Source: Neonectria sp. B-13 (lineage: Eukaryota; Ascomycota; Sordariomycetes; Hypocreales; Nectriaceae). From it: a stretch of DNA of 64,000 bases. Below the pieces are notes generated by a model. The model saw only the letters and a program-made list of their open reading frames with translations, had not been told where the DNA came from and searched no databases. Each line of letters begins with the position of its first letter. Position 1 is the first letter of the stretch. This document shows, in pieces, positions 45,741-57,743 of this stretch. The position numbers and the translations under genes are program-made. Where the stretch lies: NCBI GenBank assembly GCA_002682825.1, contig NOKP01000011.1, forward strand, positions 1,178,420 through 1,242,419, read 5' to 3'.

Positions 45741-46745
45741 TCAGAAGTTGGATGAGGCGTTCACTTGGGCGGGTTGGTGATAGTTCTCCAAGGTGGACTG
45801 GAAGGGCGTCCGCTGAGGGCCGCTGTCCTGGCCGGCGCTACCGGGCTCATTCTTCTCAACGGGGTTGTAGCCGCTGTGGTAGGCGGTGCTGGGGTTGCTG
45901 TTGAAGTCCATCAGGCCGTCGGCCTCCTCGGCTTGCTTCTTGCGCCCCCAGATCCTCCAGGCGACGAGACCCAGGGCACCCAGGACGATGAAGCCACCAA
46001 TACCGACAACGACACCAATAACGGTGTTGCGGGTCTTGGCAGACATACCGGAAGAGCCGCCGGAGGAGTCATCCGAGTTCAGGCCGGGGGTGGACGTGGT
46101 CACAGTCGTCGAGGTCATTATCTCCTGGGAACCGTCACTGTTGGTCTTGGTAACCACGTCAATCTTTGTCGACGTGATCAAGCTTTGGGTGGTCTGCTCA
46201 TCATCGCTGTCGGCGCTGGACTGTTCATTGCTGTCGGATGTGTTGTCGCTGTCAGTCTTATCAGCGGCCGTTGACGACGGGTCAGGAGCGGCAGTCGAAT
46301 CGGAAGGAGCATCTTCGGAGGCCGATGCACTGGTAGCGTCGGGCTCGGACGCGCTCGAGGCTGCGGTGGTTTGCTCAGCCACGGCACTAGATTGCCTGGA
46401 AGGGTTGGATGCCGAGGCCGATGTCTCAGCAGCAGCAGTGGTTTCGGCGGCGGATTCCTTGGTGGTCACGGCCTCTGTAGCACTTGCGGCCTCAGAGGTA
46501 GGCTCTGCCGTTTCTGAGGTAGCCACCTCAGCAGTGGTTTCGGGGGCGGTGGCGGAATCCTCTTCTGAGGTAGTAGCCTCGGGGGCAGCTGAGGAGTCGG
46601 CGGTCGCAGTAGATTCGTCACTGGGGGCCGGGGTCTGTCGTCGAATGAGTTGTCGCCCGTTGTGATAGTTGATCCGGGATGCCTGGGCGACGTAGGCGAG
46701 GGAGAGAGCTACCAGAAGCAGCTTAAAGAGTCGTGTAGCGTACAT
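45741..46745 (-). CDS. Ser/Thr-rich single-pass surface protein (Mid2-like layout)
   Basis: There are 334 residues and no intron. A signal peptide (about 1-22, MYATRLFKLLLVALSLAYVA) is followed by a dibasic LIRRQ at about 33-37, a possible Kex2 site. A long extracellular region of Ser, Thr, Ala and Glu (about 40-235) should be heavily O-glycosylated. A transmembrane segment (TVIGVVVGIGGFIVLGALGL, about 241-264) precedes a short basic stop and a cytosolic tail with DGLMDF. This is the layout of cell-wall stress sensors such as Mid2/Wsc, but no Cys-rich WSC domain is present. I call it by layout only. The start is chosen at the signal-peptide Met; the frame is open further upstream through a C/T-rich leader. 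Confidence 0.8.
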   Translation of the reverse strand: MYATRLFKLLLVALSLAYVAQASRINYHNGRQLIRRQTPAPSDESTATADSSAAPEATTSEEDSATAPETTAEVATSETAEPTSEAASATEAVTTKESAAETTAAAETSASASNPSRQSSAVAEQTTAASSASEPDATSASASEDAPSDSTAAPDPSSTAADKTDSDNTSDSNEQSSADSDDEQTTQSLITSTKIDVVTKTNSDGSQEIMTSTTVTTSTPGLNSDDSSGGSSGMSAKTRNTVIGVVVGIGGFIVLGALGLVAWRIWGRKKQAEEADGLMDFNSNPSTAYHSGYNPVEKNEPGSAGQDSGPQRTPFQSTLENYHQPAQVNASSNF

Positions 46746-49700
46746 GTTGGCGGGTTGTGCGAGAAGAAGGAAGTTGCGGGAGAAGCGCGGTGATCGGCCG
46801 GAGTCAGGTCGACGAGGGGACCAAACGCAATAAAGCGCCGGGGAGGCTGATTGTCGAAACCTGTGACGCTCCTGGTGTTTGATGTTGCTGATCGAGGTAG
46901 GACAAAAAAATGTGATGAGATGGTCGCTGGATGGAATCGCGTGAGCGAGCCGGATCGAGCTTGGAGGAAGTTGCGATGGATGACTAACGAGGGTGTCTGG
47001 AAACGAGAGTATAGCGACGAGAAGCTGGATTATTACAGGTTGATGGGAAATAGTAGACAGGAAGGAAAAGAGGAGAGCGAGTGAGAAAGCAGGGCAGGAC
47101 AAGAGAAGGATTAAGAGCAGGATAAGAGGAGTCGGGAGTCACGAGAGGCGCAGGCAAGCCAAGGATTAAAAAAAGGTGAGAGCCCAAGCTAAGGCATTCA
47201 TGAGGGGAACAAGGGTGTTTGGGTGGGTGGGTGTGTGCGGGAGGCGTCAGGCAGGTGCCAAGTGCGCGATGATGCAGTGCTAGAGTGCAAACAAAGGCGC
47301 AGAACGGAATGGAGCGAACGTTCTCTCACGTCTCTCCTCGTATTCCCACAGCGGAGGACCCATCGCAAGGCACCCCCAAGACGCCTAAGGCCAATGGGCT
47401 GTGCGACAGACCCGGAAGGCGGTCGCTCACGTTAACCCGATGGGGAAGAGCTGGCAAACGGAAATGGAACGCCAATGCAATGCAATGCAAAGGCCGCCCG
47501 GTGTAAATAATGCACGGTCCCGTTCTGGCTTACTTACAGTGTTCAAAGTACTGGGAGGTATCACAGAGTTTGAGTCTCAGGTTGCACAGTCCAGTATCCG
47601 TACAGTCCTACAGTCTCTCCTTTCACCTATGCCCATGTAGGCTTGCGTCTTGATCTTGTGTTTCCCGCGTCAAGCCATGTCGGGTGCCCTGCGTCAAGTT
47701 CCAGGCCCAAGTTCCAGGCCAAGCTCAAGGGACACTCAGGCCAAGCTCCAGGCCCCCCAATTACGCCTCAGGGCACCCCGAAACGCGCGCCCCCAGAAAC
47801 CAAAACCGCCCTGGGGAATGGACCCCAACCGGCCTCTACTGCAGCGGGCGGGGCCGAGAGAGCCCAGGCCGCGATCCTTTCCAGGGGGATGGTCATCCAT
47901 TGGCCAGGTGGTTCCAGTGGCTTCGGGCTACGACTGTCCCCTGGAAGACCGGTCGGGCGGTCTCTTCGGCGGCCTGGCCGCTGTCTCAGACCCGCTGGAT
48001 AGGGAGAAACGATGGATGACGACCACTCGTTGCGCCGCAGGGACAACGCACACCAGACAACGTGACGGGGGATTCATAACTCGAACGGAGTAATTATAGA
48101 GTATGTCTTTCAAAGTTCTTCAAAGGAGTTATAGCCCTCGAGCTTACGTACAATCATGTATCGCAGATACCTGCTTGGTACAGCACCGAGTGCAACGCCG
48201 GTCCGTCCCTGACATGTATGCAAGCCGTCCCTTCTGCACCGTGGTGGACTCGTGGCGGCTTGGTGGCGTCCATGTTGTGGTCGGTTGGTGAGAATTCTCG
48301 TACGGAGACGGCGGATACTTGCGTGCATAGTAGCTGTAATTTTCTCTGATTCTGGCGGTCATGCCAACCTGGGTTGACGAGGTTGCATACGTATGCAGCA
48401 GCAGAGCGCATAAAAGAATCCACAGTGCTCAGTGCTCGGTATCTTCGTACCTTGGGCGGAAGAGATGGACCAGATCCCCGAATCCCAGATGACCCGACTG
48501 GGCTGTGCATCGGAGAGTTGAGTTGAGTCGAGTGTCTGTGCGTCTTCGTCGTCAGCAACGGGATAACTAATTACTGTACGGACGGCTCCCTCCCGCTACT
48601 CCAGAGACGTCAGCGGACCCTTGATCAATCATCAAGATCAAGGCAAGAATGGCCACAGGACCAGATGCAGTGAAAACTCCAGCAGCGGGTTGATCATCCC
48701 TCTCTCCGTCAGTGTCACGGTCTCGGCCCAGGGTGTTGTTGTGGTGCCAAGGTGTCGGGAGGACCCCGTGGAGGCCGGGATATGTTCCATCCATCCTTAA
48801 AATAGCAGCAATTCCAAACCCGCCCACAACACATGACGCTGTTCTCTCTCAACCAATCCAATCCATCGCGCTAGGTAAGCAGTGTAGACTAGCAAGGACA
48901 GCGTTGGACCAACTCCATCTGAACCCCCCGGGATTTCGTTGTCTCAACCATCAGATCAAGGTTAATCCCAATGATTCCTCCGTACGCTTGTCACAGTCTT
49001 TAATACATTTCTTTGTCGCCAAGTCCGACTGCAGTCCAAGTCTATCATGCATCTGCCTACAAAGGGGTCTCTCATTGCCTGGGTTGATGAGGTCCTCCCC
49101 CTGCATATGGCGGACAGCCGGACTTTATACACACGTCCGTTCCATCTCCAAACAAACCATCGCCAAACCCGGATCCCTTTGCAAGTTGAACGAGATACAT
49201 GCAATGCAACTATTCTGTGTCCCTTTCTAAACATCCCGCAGCCATCTTCCCATCCTGTTTCCCCCCCCATGTCACGTAGCAATTCGGCGTCACGTCACGT
49301 CACTCTCCTGCCGATCTGTCAAGGAGGCTGTGTCCTCCATTTCCATCTCCACCTTCAAACAGGGACCAACCATCGCCAGTCACCATGTACCGTGGTGTCG
49401 TCCTTCATAGCCGGGCTGTCTTGTGAGCTTGCAGACGGGAGGGCCCCATTTACGCACGAGACCCAACCAACCCTAGCCCATCACCTAACTGGAGCCGCGA
49501 CACATCCATCGGACCCTCGTCGACTGCGGCCCTCATTGCAGAAAACACCAAACGAATACCCGTCACCGCTCACCAAGCTGACGCTTCCTCTATACGCAAA
49601 TCTATGTTGAAGAAAAACGCGACTGCTCCATCTGTCGTCCCCTAACCAAACCCCGCAATCCATAAATATTGCCACCATGTGCCATTCGCGTTCCTGTGGG

Positions 49701-49772
49701 TCGAACCACCTGCTGCATGCCAGCATACGTGGGCACTTACATGTCACGACCCAGAGCGGCAACTGAGGCATC

Positions 49773-49872
49773 NNNNNNNNNNNNNNNNNNNNNNNNNNNN
49801 NNNNNNNNNNNNNNNNNNNNNNNNNNNNNNNNNNNNNNNNNNNNNNNNNNNNNNNNNNNNNNNNNNNNNNNN
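49773..49872. other. scaffold gap of 100 N
   Basis: Exactly 100 unknown bases, the conventional size for a gap of unknown length, so the true distance between flanks is uncertain. Confidence 0.99.
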
Positions 49873-49895
49873 CCCCCCCCCCCCCCCCCCCCCCC
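49873..49895. repeat. poly-C run at gap edge
   Basis: Twenty-three C residues directly follow the gap. A homopolymer of this kind probably stopped assembly, and its length should not be trusted. Confidence 0.9.
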
Positions 49896-50724
49896 GGGTC
49901 AAATCAACAGCCCCAGCCCATTGCCCCAGAGAGGTACGCGTACTCAAACGGCAGTTCATTCCAACGAAACACCGTGGATGACGACTCGCAACCCCATTCT
50001 GCTGTGGAGACTGGAGATGGAGGCATCTTGGCATCTCAATCGGACTAGACGAACCAATACCACGGCCCACAAGTTCGCCCATCGTCCCCTCCAGTCGTGA
50101 TCCGCCCAGGAGCCGCCGAGATGAAAATTGCCGACAGGGACTTCGCATCTCCTTCCTGAACCAGATTCGTCATCTTGATCGCGTTCATCAACTGGGCAGA
50201 TAACAATCTCCCAAGTGGTCATTCATTCACTTTTTTCACGCAGCACTGAGTTGTCAAATCGGTACAGTACTCAACAACACCCTTGTCTGAACAGAATCGT
50301 ATCTCAATTCTAGCTCTAGCTAAATAAGGTACGCCGACTTTTTCCTAGTAATAGTATCCTCTTTCCATAATCTCAGGGCATCTGACCTAACTGGTCCAAA
50401 TTTGCAGACCTACATTCAATTGAGCTCAGTAGTACGGGTTTCTGTGTATCCCAGCTAGAGAAGCAATGGCACATGATCATCCTGATCAATATCTGACGCC
50501 TGGCATCTTTTAACAACAAAATCAAGCAGCATGCTAATGACGGTAAAGGGACTCAATGTGGGTTCATGAAAGCAACATGCAAGGAGGGAGCGTTGCTGGC
50601 CAAGGCAGCTTGTGGAGGAAGAAAAAAACAGCCGCCTGTATGAACGCCGAACCCCATTTTTGTTGCCTTGTGGTATCTCAGGAAAAGAAAAACATGGTGA
50701 AATCAAAGATCGTAGTACCAGCAA

Positions 50725-53700
50725 TCAACCCCAGATGGGCACGCCTCGGTACGCTGGAGAATTGTAGCTGTGGAGAACACGGAATGGGGGGTTGTGACCA
50801 TGCGCGGCCCCTTGCGAGGCCGCCCTTCTATGGCGCGATTGGGACTGCTGGGGGTTTGGGTTGAAATTGTGGTCAAATTGTTGGTATTGTTGGTACTGCT
50901 GGTACATCATGGCATCCATTCCATGAGTCTGTACATTCGTTTGCGGTGAATAGTGTTGAAGCCACCGTTGGTCAAGCTGGTTTCCGTCATGGATCGACTG
51001 CATTCGAGGTAGGAGGCCATGGTTTTGTTGCGAAGCAGTATTCCTCGACCGAACCCTGGTGTGGCTGCGCTGTTGTCCTTGTTGGGCCGGCATCGCAACT
51101 ACTCGCTGCTGACCAGCATGGGCAACAGGCAAGGGTGATAGGTGCTGGTTGGAGCCAACATTCCACACCATTTGCTGGTGGCTGGAGAGGCTAGCTATTT
51201 GCTGTGGGCTCATGGATATAACCCGATTGTCGTAAGGCTGCCCGTAAAATGCTGGGGCGACTTGGGCAGGTGGGTAGCTGTGAATGAGGCCACGGCGAGG
51301 CTCTTGCGGAACTGAGAGTCGACGTGGAGTAGACAGCTCAGCGGAAGGGGGTCGATGCTTCACAAGGGCCTGTCCGCGTTGCTGCTTGCCAGATCGGGTC
51401 TGCATACTCACCGGCGGCGGCGACCTGGTCTTCTTCACATTGTATGGCACAGGGGTCGTCGAGGTATGATGTGATGACCGAGTACCAGGCGAGCTCTGGG
51501 CGGAGCCCTTTGCCGCAACAAGGACAGGCTGGTTGTTGGTTCTGGATTCTGTGGCTTTGGGCTTGGTGGTAGTTCTCTTTGCTGTCTGTTCAGAGGTACC
51601 ACCACTCTTGTTGTTGCGCTGGGTGCGGACATCATCGATGACCTCGACCTTGCGTCGCGCGGCCGCCTCCTCAGTCACTTTAGATACCTTGGTCGATGGG
51701 GTTTTTGCCGAGCCGAGAAAGGCCGTGGCTGCTTGAGCAATGGACTGGGTCGCTGCTCGGAAAGATCGGCGTCGTGGAGTCTTTAGGGTTGGCCGCTCAA
51801 TCATCTCCTGCTTGGCAATATCTTGGGGGTTGCTGCCCTGGCGTCCTGGTCCGCTTTGGAGGACGTCTGTGCTTCCCACGCTTACGATAGTCCTCAAGGT
51901 CTCCTTACTTTTCTCATCGCGAAGCTGTTGTAGCCGAGAGTCATTTGAAGAACCTCCATCGGCCCCTGTGATCGGATGCAGGTGACGGCTCGGGCTGGGC
52001 GGGGTTCGACTGCCAGCCGTACGGTTACTTCGAACCTTAGGCGGGCCTTTCCTGTGGGAAACGCTGAGGAGCCGCTGTAATCTGCCTCCATTGGCAATTC
52101 TAGAAGTACCCAGCGGTGAAGGGAGGTCGGGCAGATCGCTGGGGTTCTCCACGATGCAATCCGGATCCTGGTTGCCGTCTGGGCTGGACCGTGGTCTCGA
52201 TCTCATTACCTGAAACTCGCGGCTTCCGCTCGTCTTCAAAGATGGGCCCCATATCCGGGTTCCGCGATTCAACGAAGGTAATGATCGACGTGATGGGCTC
52301 TTCGCCGGAATAGCATGGTCCGAGGGCAGTGACGGCAAGGTCGCCCTTCTCCCTGGTTGCTCTTGGATTTTTACTTGCACAGGAGCGGAAATGTTCGAAC
52401 TTGAAAGAGCGGGATGACGCAGTTCAGCCTTTTCCGTGCGCAATTGCTCCGAAGCCTTGTCTTGTGCCCTTTCTGGCGACTTGCGGCCAACGTCTGTGAC
52501 TGCAGACCTCAGGCTACGCAATGAGCGAAGAGATACGTTCGAGCTGTAGCCACTGTCCGCCTTGGATGCCGCTATCCGCGAGCATTCGGACGAAGGACTT
52601 GAAATGAAGCCACTGTCTGACCTACTCAAATTCTTGACTGTCTTGTCCTCGAGCTCAAGTCGAATTCTTTCGGCTGTTGGCTTTGCGCTGGGATCATCCC
52701 TAATATCCAGGGTCTCGGCGGTCACGTATACTGGCCCATTACCATTCTCAGACAAAAGGCTTTCTTCGCAAATGGCCAATTCCCCTGTACCCTCCGCAAT
52801 CGCCTCCGGCTGGTTTGGGACTTTGAAAAGACGTTTCCGCGGGGATTTGTTGGGGTCTGTCACCTTGTTTGCAGTAGGCACTTCACGCCCAGAATACGAT
52901 GTACGAAAGGTAGGTCGGGCTGGCGCTGATTCTCTTTCATTGTCGATCCTGGTATCCGTCCTTGGGCTCCGCCCGGGCGATCCGTTGATGATGCGCAGTG
53001 AGCCAAACTTCATGCCGCCCAACTGCTGGTAATCAGCCTCGCAAGGTGTCACAACACGTTCGGGGGGCTGCGAGCCAAACTGTGCTGGGGGTGCGCTTGA
53101 GTTTCTCTCAGCATCCGATTCGATAGAGTTATGTCTAGTTTGATTCGGGGTCGACGGTAGACTGTTGTGAAAGCTCGACTTGGCCGAAGGAGGGCCATTC
53201 CGATGAGCGCGAGTGGCAACACCGGGCGTCTGGACGATGGATCGTCGACGCGTTGGCATATACGCCGAGACGTCCGAATTAGACCTGGTTATAGGTGCAC
53301 TCGAGGGTTGGGCGGGATTAGAGCTCTTCCATGTAGTTTCTGTAACCTGGCTGACTGGGGAATGGCTCTCCATGGCCGTCTCGGGAGATTCGTTTATGAC
53401 ATCTCGATCCAGGCTCATCAGCCGCTGAGCCTCGTAGTTCCTCACATTGATGTTGGAGGAGCCGCGGTGTCCCAAGCTCTGAAGACTAAGCAGATGATGT
53501 CAGTTTTATGTTTCACTTGCGGCTCACATTGTGGACCAACCTTTCTGTGCGTGCAAGTGGCAGTGGCCCACCGTCGCTAACCAGGGAATTCGGTCTTGAA
53601 CTGGAACCAAAGATGCTCGATCTTGGTCTCGAGTGTTCGGATTGAAGAGACTGGGTGCGGGACACGACACTCCATCGGCGTGAATCTCGGCGGGTGCTTG

Positions 53701-53959
53701 AGCGAGCAATCGGTGCCATACCGTTCTCTAGCTCATCTCCAGCAAGTGCAATGCCGATACCAAGGTCTGTTGGGTCGACTGGGGACATCTGGGTCGGCGA
53801 GATGGGGGCGGAACCAGCGAGATAGGAGTTGGAGAAGCGGCCATGCTGGGATTTGGAGCCGTCAGCAGGATCGGACAGGCCAGTCAGCAGAGCAAGCTGG
53901 CGTGGTTTGGACAGCTTTTGAGGCCGTGGAGAGCCCTCGGAGGAGGGAGTGTTGCCCAT
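50725..53959 (-). CDS. long disordered protein with N-myristoylation-like start
   Basis: The exons are 53959-53528 and 53478-50725, joined in phase 0 through GTGAGC...TTCAG (1061 residues). The N-terminus MGNTPSSEGSPRPQKLSKPR has Gly2 and Ser6, fitting N-myristoylation, so membrane attachment is likely. The rest is almost entirely hydrophilic and rich in Ser, Arg, Pro and Gln. It contains several basic RRxS sites that suit AGC-kinase phosphorylation (RRRSI, RRDSRRWS, RRRSF, RRLSV) and a Leu-Arg-Ser triple repeat (SLRSLRSLRS). A C-terminal Gln/Tyr-rich segment (MYQQYQQYQQF) resembles a low-complexity assembly region. No enzyme domain is present. It may be a membrane-linked scaffold; the function is unknown. 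Confidence 0.8.
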
Positions 53960-53997
53960 GAGGCCGGTATGCCTCAGTTCTTCGAGAGGGACGGGTT

Positions 53998-54076
53998 GAG
54001 GCTGGAGCTTGGAGCTGGAGCTGGGGCTGGAGCTGGGAGCTGGGAGCTGGGAGCTGAAGCTGAAGCTTGAAGCTGG
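53998..54076. repeat. GAGCTGG/GAGCTTGAA tandem repeat
   Basis: About ten imperfect copies of GAGCTGGG, GAGCTGGA or GAAGCTGAAGC lie just upstream of the start of the myristoylated-protein gene, probably in its 5' untranslated region. Confidence 0.85.
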
Positions 54077-55225
54077 AAGGGAGACAAGCAGCTGGGAGGC
54101 GGAGGGATGTGGCTCCCTCGGCCAGCTGATGGGAGTGCTTAAGAGGAGGATGAATCCGCCATGCCGCCGGCGTTTGATCTAGCGTCGAGTTTGATATCCC
54201 GACACCTATCGAGCAGGGGGATAGCTTGTAAGTGCCAAGCTATTGGCGTTGGTGTGAAAGGTGAGGGTGAGTGAGAATGGAGGAAAGGGACGAGGAGGAG
54301 GAAAATAAGAAGAGAATGCGAATGGAGGACTGAAAATGAAAGCGCAGAGTGGTGGTGAATGTAAAGTGAAACGAGAGAGTGAGGAGAAGGAGAGGAGAGG
54401 GACATGGGGTAAGTAAGTAGTAGTGAGGAGCGAGGTTGGAGGAGGTGGGGCCGGTGGTTTATGATACTGGGATCCATGACGGGTGTGGTGGAGGGGAAGC
54501 TTAAGGGAGAGGAGACGAAAAGACGGAGACGGTGAGGCGCCGACGCAGATGCAGACAAAAAGTACACAAATGCATGCAAATACTTGAGTACGAGCAGAAT
54601 GCAAGACGCAGCATCATTGAGCAGGAGAATAGTCAGAATAATCAGCCACAGCCGAGCAAGTGAGTGTGGGTGGCTGGCTGGCGGTTGGTGATGCTGCTTC
54701 CTGTTTCCTGGTGCGGAGATGCCACGGTGAACCCGAACGCAAACAGAAAGACACGGGCAGCCTCGTTTGTTGGCCGATGGCAGGTCATATCATGGCAGAA
54801 TCATGGCAGATGCATGCCGTAATGCCCAGGGTACTCAGCAGGCGTAGGCAATGCAGGTGGCCAAACACAGGCCGTTTCCAGGGGGGCTAACACTGGGAAC
54901 AAGCGCTGAAGAAACCTGCCCTCCCCTGCCCTTCCCTGCCTGGCGGGGGCGAAGTCTGAGACCCGAGCTCGGGAAAGTTCTGAGACCTGGATGGACGTCC
55001 TCGGCTGCCACTCACTGGCCGTCAGAGCGCTACAGCGCTACAGCGCTTCGTATCGTGGCGACAGCCGTCGAATCGGGGGGACATCTTGGTGGAGCTCCGA
55101 CACTTCCGCCTCCACCATCCCGCGCCGAGGTGGATCGGAATGTCCCAGACTCCCAGGCAACTCAATCCGGTTTTGGATTTACACTGATCCTTCGCCCGGT
55201 CTCGTCCCACGCGAGATTAACACCA

Positions 55226-55268
55226 ATCGCTATTGCTATTGCTATTGCTATTGCCGCTGCCGTTGCTG
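55226..55268. repeat. (TATTGC)n hexanucleotide repeat
   Basis: Four perfect TATTGC units followed by degenerate CGCTGC/CGTTGC units, in intergenic DNA. Confidence 0.85.
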
Positions 55269-57340
55269 CTATCGCATGATCGCTTGTACGCGTTGCCGCA
55301 CTCAGCCCCAGGTTCCCAGTTCCAAGTTCCAAGTTCCAGCGTCATTATTGCATGTCCCATTATTGGAGTTTTTGTTCTGTCTTTCGTTTGTTGGCATCGG
55401 CCCTCATCCGTCCCTCCTCTAGCCGTGTCTCGGAACGCTAAAATGCATCATTCATCATCCATCATCATCATCGTGGTCTAATGTAAGCCGAGATGCGTCG
55501 CCGCTACGGGCTATCTACAATGCTACCGTGTTAGCAGGCGCCAACATGGGACAGGTTCGGGTGTGTTGCAGCCCCCTCTCCCAAGCCGAACCTCGTACTG
55601 GAGAGATGATTCTTTCATCGGATCTGGCCGTGTGTAACTCGGTAGAACCTAGCATCCATGACCCCGTCATCGATCTACAGTCGCCTTACATTATGCCATG
55701 CTGTCGCTCCACCCTCAGCTCCCTACAATCACTGCAAGCACAGAGCCCGAGGTTTCAGATTGGCGTAGAGAGCAGGCGGGCTAGCAGACTACGGGATCGA
55801 AGTCGGATTCTTGGCCCGTCCACTGGCAAAACATCTCCAGCCAACCTGTTTATCACGACCCTAATGCGAGCAGGTGGCTGGACCCGCATGCGCTTGCATC
55901 TACCATACAATTGCATCTGCACTTGCATGGCATAGCACGCCATGTTCCCTTGCTCCCATGCTATCATCCATGGAACTCCTCTTCGCTTCACCCGTCAGCC
56001 AGTCTGGCATGCACGCCCCAACCCAACGACGCGCCATCGCCATGTCGGCAGTCTTACTGAGCAGTCGCACAGCATCTCCTCAGCGCTGTCTCATCGCGCC
56101 ACTACTCACAAGACCGGCCCTTCCGGTTCTTTTGACCTCTTCCGCCGACGCCGCCAAGCCTCAGAGAAACGAGAACAGCCCGGAGAAGTTACCCCGAAAC
56201 CCGCGAATTGCCATCACGTCACAGGAGGCTCTTTTTGGGGCGTTTCGGGCATTTTCCAATCCTCTCGAAACCGTCCCCTGTTGGCCATTTGGATAGGTAT
56301 TCCCCCACCTCCTTTGCATGCGAAACCTATTTGTCCGTCTCGCACTTGGCTGCGCTCCAAACGACGATCGCCAGGCCGCGTCAATGGCAGCCACACCAAG
56401 ACGACGAGTACGAGACGCCGTTGCATCCTAAGTACGACCTCAAGCCTTTATTGTTTTTGCGGGGTGCGACCGTGTGGGGAAAGTTTTATCGTCGTTGGCC
56501 GAGTCCCATCGGATGGGCTGAGCTGAGCTGTGCTTGGCAGTGGTCGATCCAAGGACGCAACTGATCTAGGCACATAGCTCGGGTCCTACCTGATCTGAAG
56601 CCGGTGGCCACCCTCACAGTCTCCCGTCCAATCCCAATATCAAATCGTTTGACTCATTGCCAACTGTTCATCGTACAGTGGTCGGTCTAGACTGACTGGA
56701 TGGGAAGCTGAACTCAGCAATTGGCAACTGGCAACCGTGTAACCCCGAAGGTTACGATCATCACAAGCAGCAGCGGCATTCCTTTAATTCAAATCATCTG
56801 TCACCGTTGGAACGTCGATAGATTACGAAGTATGAATTACGGACCGACAGCAGGCATATCTCTGTCTCACACCGACGCGGAATGACGTATCGGATCGAAC
56901 GAGTCATGCCACAATTAAGAGCTCGCCTTGATGTGCATGCATCTGGATCGGAGCTAACCTAGGTAGCTGTTGTTGTTAAGTAAACACGGAAGTGATGACA
57001 GAGGGTGTCGCGGTAGTTGTCACCGATTGGATTGGACGCAGGGATGAGAGAGCGTTCCAAAACATACGAATACAACGCGACCCCAAGAACAAACCCAATT
57101 TCATTACAACATTCACACGTGAAAACCTACCCCTCTCCTTGTCCACAAACAGGTGCTATCAGCATTCAGTGTTTTACTATCATTCTTTGGTGGGATACGT
57201 TCTTATCTTCCTTCTGATCTCGCTCTCCCACTTCATCTCGCACGTTTGCTACCCTAGAGCATTATCCACAAAAACACCCCAGTCCTCATCACAAACTAGC
57301 TTAATATGCCTCATTGAGAACTCCATTTTCAACAATAGCC

Positions 57341-57427
57341 GGGCGAATGGTTTAGTGGTATAATACTCCCTTAGCATGTTCTCCGAATATCTGGGAGTGG
57401 TCCAGGGTTCGATTCCCTGTTTGTCCA
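57341..57427 (+). tRNA. tRNA-Ala(AGC) with 15-nt intron
   Basis: The acceptor stem GGGCGAA pairs with TTTGTCC and carries the G3-U70 wobble that identifies alanine tRNA; the discriminator is A73. The D-arm contains TTTAGTGGTATAA. The anticodon stem is CTCCC/GGGAG around loop TTAGCAT, with anticodon AGC. An intron of 15 nt (about 57377-57391) interrupts it at the standard position one base 3' of the anticodon. The T-arm is CAGGGTTCGATTCCCTG. The internal A-box and B-box for RNA polymerase III fall in the D and T arms. A TTTCTTTTT tract for termination follows at about 57459. Confidence 0.93.
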
Positions 57428-57743
57428 TTGCAGGTGGTTTGATTCCATCAATTATCCTTTCTTTTTGCGCTTTTCTTGTTTGATTTGCTCGGGTCCATAC
57501 GATCCCAGCCAGGACTTCTCAAAGGCTCGATATTTTTGGCACTTTTTCTTCTCCAGTGAGATGTTCATCATGTTTGCAACACAACACACCACCTTGTTCA
57601 GTTTGCAGACTGGAACTTATCCATCAATGGGTAATGTCTACCTCCAAGTTGACATAGCCTCAGCAAAAGAATGATGCAGTGTCACAAAAGCTCTTTCAAC
57701 TATCTGTCATAGGCGTAATGTGGAATCCATCATAGAAACGTGA
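57428..57743. other. spacer between tRNA and cupin gene
   Basis: The T-rich Pol III terminator region directly follows the tRNA. The rest is the 3' region of the cupin gene, with no coding features. Confidence 0.5.

Larger units (their letters stand above)
46746..50724. other. 4-kb intergenic region including scaffold gap
   Basis: The left part (46746 to about 47190) is the C/T-rich leader and promoter of the surface-protein gene on the - strand. At about 47695-47760 is an imperfect repeat of AAGTTCCAGGCC/AAGCTCCAGGCC. No coding region with domains or splice sites is seen. The gap and poly-C are listed separately. The right end is the 3' region of the next gene. Confidence 0.5.
53960..57340. 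other. 3.4-kb intergenic region rich in simple repeats
   Basis: No gene can be supported. Tandem GAGCTGG-type repeats lie at about 53998-54076, in the leader of the myristoylated-protein gene. (TATTGC)n lies at about 55228-55256. C/T-rich leader sequence on the - strand occupies about 54240-54560. Open frames of up to 194 codons (for example + 55942-56526) are compositionally random, with no domain or splice context. Confidence 0.5.

Noticed and set aside
49047..49610. 187-codon + strand open frame
   Set aside because: It has no domain or start context, and the Pro/His/Thr-rich translation is typical of C-rich intergenic DNA.
55942..56526. 194-codon + strand open frame
   Set aside because: Composition is random, with Ser/Arg/His scatter and no motif. 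It overlaps another + strand frame of similar quality.
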